Assembly: GCA_003993805.1 (NCBI GenBank)
Contig: RSEF01000021.1
Span: 6,116,550-6,180,549 of the forward strand
Reading direction: 5' to 3'
Origin: Himantopus leucocephalus
Taxonomy: Eukaryota > Chordata > Aves > Charadriiformes > Recurvirostridae
Length of the DNA: 64,000 bases
The position numbers and the translations under genes were made by a program. Under the pieces are notes generated by a model. The model ran no database searches and had not been told where the DNA came from. It worked only from the letters and a program-made list of their open reading frames with translations. Of this stretch, positions 57,230 to 64,000 are shown in pieces. Every line of letters begins with the position of its first letter. Position 1 is the stretch's first letter.

Positions 57230-57620
57230 TTGGGCACATCTCTGAATGTTTATGGCAGAGAACAGATATTTAGATATTTACAGGGAATATGTTTTGTCGG
57301 TGCCAAACCCTAGGTTTTGCTGTCAGAAAAAACAAACACAAGCACCGAAACTTGCCTTCAAATGGAAATCTGCACAGAAGAGAGTGATTTCCCCATCAAA
57401 CCAGTTTTATTAGATATAAATATCTAATTATTTGCACCAAGTGCTGGGTTACCAAAGATTTTACATGCAACTTTTATATCATGTGTAGGAGTCTTTATAT
57501 TAAAAGACCTATGTATCTACATACATATATAAATGATTTGAATGCTATCTGAAACATTTTTGCTTTTTGTCCTTTTTCCTGGATTTTTTAAATAAAGATT
57601 TAAAAAAAAAAAAAAGAACA
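57230..57620. promoter_or_regulatory. AT-rich candidate CNE with TAAT palindrome
   Basis: 57409-57428 is ATTAGATATAAATATCTAAT, two 9 bp arms around AA with a TAAT-type word at each end. It is followed by TATTTGCACC. AGATATTTAGATATTTAC lies at 57265-57282. A poly-A run is at 57600-57614. Confidence 0.4.
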
Positions 57621-57879
57621 AGAAGAAATTCTCTCTCAGTTTGTAGGAATTTTCCTGGCTTTGAACACCTACCACGCCAGTAACGTTATTAATGAGATGC
57701 ACGTCTGAATTTTCCAGCCCGCTCTCTTCCCCCATCGCTTTTCTAACACCTCTTCGATGCTGTTCTTGTAATTTTGTAAATGCACATTCATGAAAAACAC
57801 ATTCCAAACACACTCAAAACTCAGCAAAGCCCATCCCTCCAGACATCAGAATTAATAAAATTAGTAAACATTGTAAACA
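57621..57879. other. Unique AT-moderate DNA
   Basis: Nothing recognised apart from GTAACGTTATTAATGAG near 57680. Confidence 0.35.
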
Positions 57880-58255
57880 CTACATATAAAACTCATACGT
57901 AACACACAGAGTATGTATCCTAAAACACACACAAAATCCTTATGACTCAAGCCCAAACTCCTACACTGGCCCCACACAAGGAAAAACATACACAAATCTA
58001 CATACATACACACTATATAGGCATATGCCCACACAACAAACACCAAGACAGAATTAAAACACACACAAACAGCTTGATAAACACACACATCTCACCCATA
58101 CATACATTACCTACACAAACCACAAAAAACAGAGCCTAAATATAAACTCCTCCCCAACAATACACAAACATCCCCCAAAAACACACCACGCACCCAAACG
58201 CCTGCCAAGTATAATCACAAATACACACAGCAAATACCTTCTTCAAAACATACAA
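57880..58255. repeat. Long A/C-rich, G-poor decayed repeat
   Basis: Nearly 380 bp with very few G on the + strand, full of ACACAC, CATACATACA and CACACAAAC words. It appears to be an old (CA)n/(CATA)n array. Strand asymmetry is marked. Confidence 0.6.
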
Positions 58256-59489
58256 CTCATCAGAGGCAGCCTGCTAACTATAGAAAAAAGGAGCTCAATG
58301 TCTATATTTAAAGGTTCAACACCTTATGTCAGCTTTTCATTTCTAAAGAGTGGGGAAAATGACGGATAGACAGACAGGGAGGGAAGGGAAGGAGAGACTG
58401 GGCAGGAGGCGATAGGGAGGAGGAAAATGGAAGTTGCCTTGTGGGGAAGAATATGGATCAGGCTGTCATCTGGAGACCCATCTTCATCCAGAATTAATGC
58501 ACTAAAGTTCTTTGTTTTTACTCTAAATGGTTTTAAAGAGACAGCAAAAGCTGCACTCTGGATGCCAGGCGCACGGGTACCTTAGCTGGCTCAGGCACTT
58601 TGAAACTGAAAAGGCAGCAGGTTCAGCATTTTGGGGCCAAGCCGGAGAACCCGGGCACGCACTGGAGAGCTTGGACTAAGTTGGAAGGAGGGAGGTATTT
58701 TTTTTAGACTGGTACACATCCTAAAAAGTTTAACTCGTAAGCTTACTCATGGCACTCACCCAACTGGGAGCACGGTGCAAGGCAAGCGCAGCCTTACGCT
58801 ACCCTGTCAGCAGCTCTGTCCTGGTGTTGTGGGACAGGGATCAGCGCTGGGATCCCCCGCACCGACCAAGGGGAATTCACAGGCTCTGCAGAGCAGCTGG
58901 AGAGAGCTGCAGAACGCTGCAGGGAGGGCCGGCACAGCAGGCCCCCATCCTGAGCCACTCTGCCACAGAGCGGGGATCAGACGGGAAGTCTCCAAGGCAC
59001 AGGAGTGAGCAGGCAGAGAGGAAGACGCTTTGGGGAGAGCAAAACCTGTCACAACTTACAAGGGGCACGTTCTGCCTCCCCTAGGGCCAGCAGGCACCCG
59101 CAAAGCAGCCCGAGCCAGCAAGAGAAGCCGGCGGCACCGCAGGGCGAATGCTGCGAGTCGCTTGGGGAATGGCTCGCAGGGCCAGCCGGGCAACGCAGCA
59201 CAGGAGAGGCCTCACACGGACACTGGGAAGAGCAACCTTCACTCACACCCCCTGCGCCCCCCAAACCACACTCTGTCCTCAGGACCAAACTCTGGAGGAA
59301 TGGACGAGCTGTGTGCTAACCCCCCCATACCTCCTCCCTCAAATGAATCAATACATCCTTACCTCCGACTCCCCTACCCCGGGGGGGATGCTATGGTTGG
59401 GGCGGGGGAGGAAGAACTGAGAGCAAACAACAGCAACAGGAACAGAGTTGAGCCATTTCAATTATTCATATGCCAGATGGATTCTTTTC
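58256..59489. other. Unique DNA, nothing recognised
   Basis: A purine-rich patch lies at 58350-58435, and a small TAAT patch at 58490-58540. Frames on both strands at 58750-59524 are CpG-rich-DNA artefacts without domains. Confidence 0.4.
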
Positions 59490-59495
59490 CTGCCC

Positions 59496-59530
59496 TTTTT
59501 TTTTTTTTTTTGCTACAAAAATAAAAAAGG
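59496..59530. repeat. Poly-T then A-rich run
   Basis: A T run at 59496-59511 is followed by CTACAAAAATAAAAAAGG. No SINE body was recognised beside it. Confidence 0.6.
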
Positions 59531-59734
59531 GGGGAGAGCACTGATGTTTGGGGAGTGAAGGGAGGAAAACATATTTTCCCCAAAACAAAGTGCAGAAAAG
59601 AGAGGGGAAAGCCCCAGCATACCCATCTCTGTGCGAGGAGACCACAGGGAGTGCGAGAGTTTCCACCCACTGGGGAACTCACAAATGACTGATCTTTTCT
59701 TTTACACACACAGAGCAAAATAGAAGGAGAAAGT

Positions 59735-59855
59735 GCACAAAAAAAATGAGAGAGAGAGAGAAAGGCAAAGAGGGATGGTGACAGAGAGAGAAAGGGACAC
59801 AGAATGCGAGAGAGAGAGAGACGGCAGAGAGAGAGGGAGGGGGGCAGGCAGAAGA
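59735..59855. repeat. (GA)n-rich tract
   Basis: Three clean GAGAGAGAGAG runs, around 59748-59760, 59809-59821 and 59826-59838, are separated by purine-rich DNA. Confidence 0.75.
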
Positions 59856-60234
59856 GGGCTTTGACCTTCTGTGAAGGATATAAAAAATCCAGCAGCCTCA
59901 GGGGACACCCAACTATCTAGCATATTGCTGTTAAAATGTCTGCAAAATTTAATACACTTGGCATGCCATCTAATCAGTCCTTGGAAACCACGGTTTTTCT
60001 CCCTCCTGCACTCCAACTGTCTCAGACCTCCAGCATTTGGGGATGAGGTTGGCTATTTTCTACAGACGACAGAAAGTTTGGTGTACACACATGGGGTAGG
60101 TTGGGGGTTTAATTTGTGTTTCATTTGCCTTTTTTTTTTTTGGAAGTAAACAGCTGTCATTTTCCCTTTTCAAAAAAAAAAAGTTTGTATAGATTCCCGC
60201 ATGCTGAAGAGCTGCTGCTGGATGTGCAGGGTAA
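59856..60234. other. Unique DNA with T and A runs
   Basis: A T run at 60129-60141 and an A run at 60172-60182 flank a short unique stretch. No further feature recognised. Confidence 0.35.
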
Positions 60235-60480
60235 GAGTGCCTCGTGCAGAGCGTGCAGGCACATGAGCATGTGTGCGCACAGAGAGGACGGACGGGTGGA
60301 CGGACGGGAAGCACAGCGGCACGCACACCCACGGCTCAGCTGGTGCCAAGGGGAGCGTGCACGGCAGTACCGGCACACCCCGCCATTGCCTGCGTGTGCG
60401 TGCCCGCGCTGCAGGTGCGCTCACACAGCAAGCCAAAGCTCGTGCACGCCTGCCCGCACACCCAATGGCGTGGGCACACT
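60235..60480. repeat. GC-rich decayed TG/CA-type tract with a 12 bp duplication
   Basis: GTGCAGG, GTGTGCGCAC and GCACGCACAC words recur. GGACGGACGGGT at 60286-60297 is repeated at 60298-60308 without its last base. Confidence 0.45.
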
Positions 60481-63079
60481 CACCACAGGGAATCGGCGGG
60501 GGGGCGAGGGAGGGTGAAACCAGCCCGAGGATGGGGCGGCACTTTGGTGCCGACGCTCCTTATTGAAAGGGGACAGCTGCCTACACCACCACACAACAGC
60601 AAAGGAAACAGCTCTCGGGGAAAACAACAACAAAAAAAGCCCCAACCCTCAGAACAACAAATACATCCAGCACTTGTTACATGGTGCAAATGTCTGGCAG
60701 GAGCTCAGCGGGCTGCAGGACTCCAAAACAGCTGGGGAAAGTTTCCAAGCTGAGTGGGAGAAGGCTGCCCTTTCACTCCGTGAGGAAGGGGATGGAGGGG
60801 CCGGTGCAGAGCATGGTGCAGGTCAGGTGCTTTCAGCTACGTCAAGACAGTCAGCAAAGAGCTCGAGACAGGATCAGGCCCTTCAGGAGGGGAGGCCAAT
60901 GCCTCCAGCTGGGTGTGGAGGTTTATGACCCTGGTCATCCGAAGAGGAGTCCCTGACAGGGGAGGGCAAGCAGCAGCTCTAAGAGCAGAGCACAGGCTCT
61001 TGGCTAACACAGAGGTGCTGTGGGGCCCCTGGTGGAGATGGAACCTGGGCCAGCTGATTCAGACATGTGGACACCTAATTTCCCACCTGGGCAGCCTCGG
61101 CCACATGGACCATGAGGGGAAGACAGGAATCCAGGGCTCTTCTCAATGTGAGGAAAGGGCTGAGGAACCAGGCGAGGAGGGAACTAAGCCCACGAACACG
61201 AACACCCTGACACTCCAGAGCAGAACGGGCACGGCTGCTCACAGACAGGCTTGTCCTGCAGCTCAGGTTCTTCCCAGCCTGTTGGGACTGTCATGGGAAA
61301 ACCACTGCGCAGAGGGAAGCCTCTGCAACTTGGAACAAACGAGGCTCCTGGCCCACTGAAGATGGGGCAAAAAGGTTCCCGGGTCCTCCTTTTCTCTGCA
61401 GAAGAAAGGGCTTGGTGAGAGTGAAGGTGGAGAAGAAAGCACAAAGGCAGTGGACAGCACTGAGGGGAATCAGTGGAGGAAGAGAAGGTGGCACGGGGCC
61501 ACTGAAGGGATAGGAAAGGGCATGGATTCACAGGACTACGGCGAAAGGACCTGAAAGTTTAAACAAAGACACGGGCCCCAGATCCTACCCAGCGCAATCA
61601 AAACTTTGTTCAGTAAAAAAGTTAATTGCTGAGGAACCAAATAAAAGAAACCCCACAGGCTGAAAACTGCTCAGAGTCTTTAATTAGCCAAAAACCCAAA
61701 GTGGTTACAGGAAAATGAGAGTGTAAGAGGGGATCCCAAGGGAGTACTTACGCTACTCCCCCTTCTCTCCATCACCAAACAGCCCAGGGTAAGGCCATGG
61801 TAGCAGCCTCTCTGATAGCAGATTTGGGAAAAGCATTTGGGGTTGGTTTCTTTTTGCTGTCCAGAAGATGAAAGCCCCAGCCACACAAACTCAGATTTGA
61901 GTTGGGCACCTAATAGCCCCAGGGGCTTCAGACCCTTCCATTCAACCCCATGCCAGATACCCGCCGGAGATGCAGGGAATGTCTTCCCCTATTTGCATTG
62001 AGACCGCTGGCTCTCTGGTCCCTTTAGGGCCAAGGAAAATAAATTGCCCCTACGGCGTAACCCTCAAAAAAGAAAGAAAAAAAAAAAGAAAAGCTACAGG
62101 TTAGAAGCAGCTTGTTCTTTGATCACTGAAGGATCATCCAGACAAATTTACCCATTTGTGCTAAATTCCACCAACAAACTCAGAGCTCTTCCTAATCCCC
62201 CCCCACACGGGCAACTGTCTACACAGCCACTTTCCCAGGTGCCCAGTAATTTGCCAGCCATTTCTTCTACTGCTTTAAGAAAGCAAAGTGAAGATGAGAG
62301 AAAAAGTGCTTGAGTGTTTTAGCTCTTCTGCTACCCCCACACACAGTTCACACCTTGCCCCTTAATTCCTGCCCAAGGCAACTGGACTGGGTTTGGAGTC
62401 TCACCCACGCAATTCTCCTCACTCTCCCTTCTGTGAAGGGCTTAAAATCTCTTGTGTGCATTGAGCTGACAGCTAAAAGCTCTCCATTCTATACAGGCAA
62501 TGCACAGACTCACCGTGTGCACAAATGGGACATAAGGAGAAGGACACACAAGCTGGAATCCGGGAGCGAGAGCCAATGGCACTGGAATATGTGACCATCC
62601 CTAGGAGCTGGTTACGGATCCTGCAGTCATTCAAGCTCAGAGCCTTCCCAGAATAATGGTTTCATGCATGAAACCCCCCAAAAGACCCTCAAGAATAGCA
62701 TAAATGAGAAAATAACACCTTATGGAGGAAGCTTCCAGCCCATCCTAATTTCCAGGCTGATTCCACCCTGCTCCAGCCTATGCCCCCCCCCGCCCCGGGG
62801 CCTATCTAGCTGGGAAATCACAGACAATCAGGGAGGCTGTTCCAGCCAATTTCCTTCAGGGAACCTGCAACTTCCTCCTGGGACTGTCCTCCTGCTGGCT
62901 TATTACTGCCTCACAGAAGAAAGTAAGGGACACAGTCTTCCCCAGAATCGGCGCTACCTTTTCTCTTCTCTCTGAGGCACCACTGAGGGTCACAAATCTG
63001 ACACACCAGGTTTGGACAACGGTAGTGAAGTGGAGGAGGGCTTGAAGAATGAGGCTGGTAACGGTAGGAAACATGGGTA
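60481..63079. other. Unique DNA, mostly nothing recognised
   Basis: Short patches only: AAACAACAACAAAAAAAG near 60622, an AT patch at 61600-61690 (AAGTTAATTGCTG, CTTTAATTAGCC), an A-rich run at 62067-62092 and C runs at 62199-62204 and 62783-62790. No exon or repeat was recognised. Confidence 0.4.
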
Positions 63080-63089
63080 AACACAGGCG

Positions 63090-63120
63090 TTATGCAGAGA
63101 GAGAGAAAGAGAGGGAGGTA
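63090..63120. repeat. Short (GA)n tract
   Basis: GAGAGAGAGAAAGAGAGGGAGG. Confidence 0.7.
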
Positions 63121-63129
63121 CTCCAGCAG

Positions 63130-63245
63130 GCTGTAAATTCATATTTCTAATTACTTCCTCATGTTTTTCAGCACTCCTCAGTCAAGTTTGATTAAAATTC
63201 CTTTCAAGGGAAGACGCTCAATAGAGAGAGCTGCAATGGAACAGG
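63130..63245. promoter_or_regulatory. Candidate small CNE
   Basis: AT-rich block with GTAAATTCATATTTCTAATTACTTCC and GTTTGATTAAAATTCC-type words. Composition contrast only. Confidence 0.35.
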
Positions 63246-64000
63246 CAGCTCATGGAGTTTGCAAAATTGCTAGGGGTGGGTGCGAAGTGCAATGGTTTGG
63301 GAGCTGGGTACAGATCAGCATTCCCCTGCAACACGGCTGCACGTCCCGTGAGAAGGACACAGAATGCCAGTTCAGGTCTACCTGTTCTCATACTGTCAGG
63401 GTACGAAATAGGACACGGTTCCCATCCCTCATCCCTCAGACACAGAGCTGAGACGTGAAACAGCTTCCACCATAATCTCCTTCCTAACTGGCAGAGAGGG
63501 TTGTCCCAGGAGCACGTAAGAACTTCCTATGAAACATATGCCTCAGCAGATGGAGGAAGCTTATGCTCCCTTCCACCTAAAAGTCTCTTATGCAGGGGCT
63601 AGTCTTCTCCACAGTAAAAAGTGAAGACCTTACATCCTCATTTGGTTATTCAAAGAAGAGAAAGCCTGAGATCTGGCAGGCAACAGTAATTTACGTGTAA
63701 CAGAGATCCTTCCGTAAGTATGAACTAGAAGCATAGTAATAGAGAAGGACTAAGGAGGGAGGCCACTTTTATCACCTTCAGTCCTAAGAAGCCTTGGCAC
63801 CATCCTTACATGATGCCAGCTGTCACTGGGCAGGGGTGGTCTTCCCAGTGGACAGGAAGGTTTAACAAAGCTCCCTCAGGGTTATTTCCAGAAACAGCTT
63901 CAGGATGAAAAGCTCAAAGGCTTTTCTTCAGAAACCCTCCCCTCACCAGCTCACGGTTACTACTTGTACAGGGTATTTCTGTCTGATCCATTCCCTCTTT
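63246..64000. other. Unique DNA, nothing recognised
   Basis: No repeat, exon or motif cluster recognised up to the window end. Confidence 0.4.

Noticed and set aside
1..64000. tRNA, rRNA, CRISPR array, bacterial operon or phage
   Set aside because: No tRNA cloverleaf was recognised and the tRNA-like parts of MIRs are decayed. There are no regularly spaced direct repeats with unique spacers, and no prokaryotic-style dense coding.
1..64000. Endogenous retrovirus or intact LINE
   Set aside because: No long terminal repeats, polyprotein motif or reverse transcriptase signature was seen in any long frame.

Overview
This window looks like vertebrate nuclear DNA, most likely from a sauropsid, with a crocodilian or turtle fitting best and a bird not excluded. 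It holds about ten decayed MIR-type SINE copies and fragments of another old interspersed repeat family. It has no Alu, B1 or L1, and no CR1 3' end was recognised. Microsatellites are moderate and decayed, and CpG is fairly well kept. The species and locus are not identifiable by eye.

I found no supportable protein-coding gene, coding exon, tRNA, rRNA, CRISPR array or intact transposon. Open frames are short, overlap on both strands, sit in CpG-rich or purine/pyrimidine-rich DNA, and encode low-complexity protein without recognisable domains. The window therefore reads as intergenic or deep intronic DNA.

The main organised content is a series of A+T-rich islands in otherwise GC-rich DNA. They are packed with homeodomain (TAAT/ATTA), POU octamer, GATA, RFX X-box-like and MAF-type words. 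They lie near 2.3, 4.9, 6.4, 9.35, 11.1, 12.3, 17.1, 18.35, 22.4, 25.8, 27.7, 31.2, 31.5, 31.95, 33.0, 36.8, 38.2, 42.85, 43.75, 46.95, 49.6, 50.3, 53.0, 55.1, 57.4 and 63.2 kb. This is the pattern of a regulatory desert or large intron beside a developmental regulator gene. The islands are called candidate conserved noncoding elements (CNEs) from composition and motif density only; no alignment was possible.

Layout: 0-9 kb holds a MIR, decayed CA/TG tracts and islands at 2.3, 4.9 and 6.4 kb. 9-19 kb has an X-box-like island, several more islands, long purine or pyrimidine tracts and a T/C homopolymer containing an N. 19-31 kb is mostly plain DNA with islands at 22.4, 25.8 and 27.7 kb. 31-39 kb is island-rich. 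39-43 kb is MIR-rich. 43.6-47.5 kb has an island, GC-rich decayed repeats, a poly-G run with a gap, an unusual minisatellite and a CpG-rich block. 47.5-57.5 kb is the most island-dense part. 57.5-64 kb holds AC-rich and GA-rich tracts and one final island.

The best leads are these: a diverged minisatellite at 46407-46631 whose six units each keep a GGC-N5-GCC core, one being a perfect palindromic NFI consensus; X-box-like sites in three islands, including a consensus-matching GTTGCC-N3-AGCAAC at 50249-50263; and three POU octamer-type words within 26 bp at 55091-55116.
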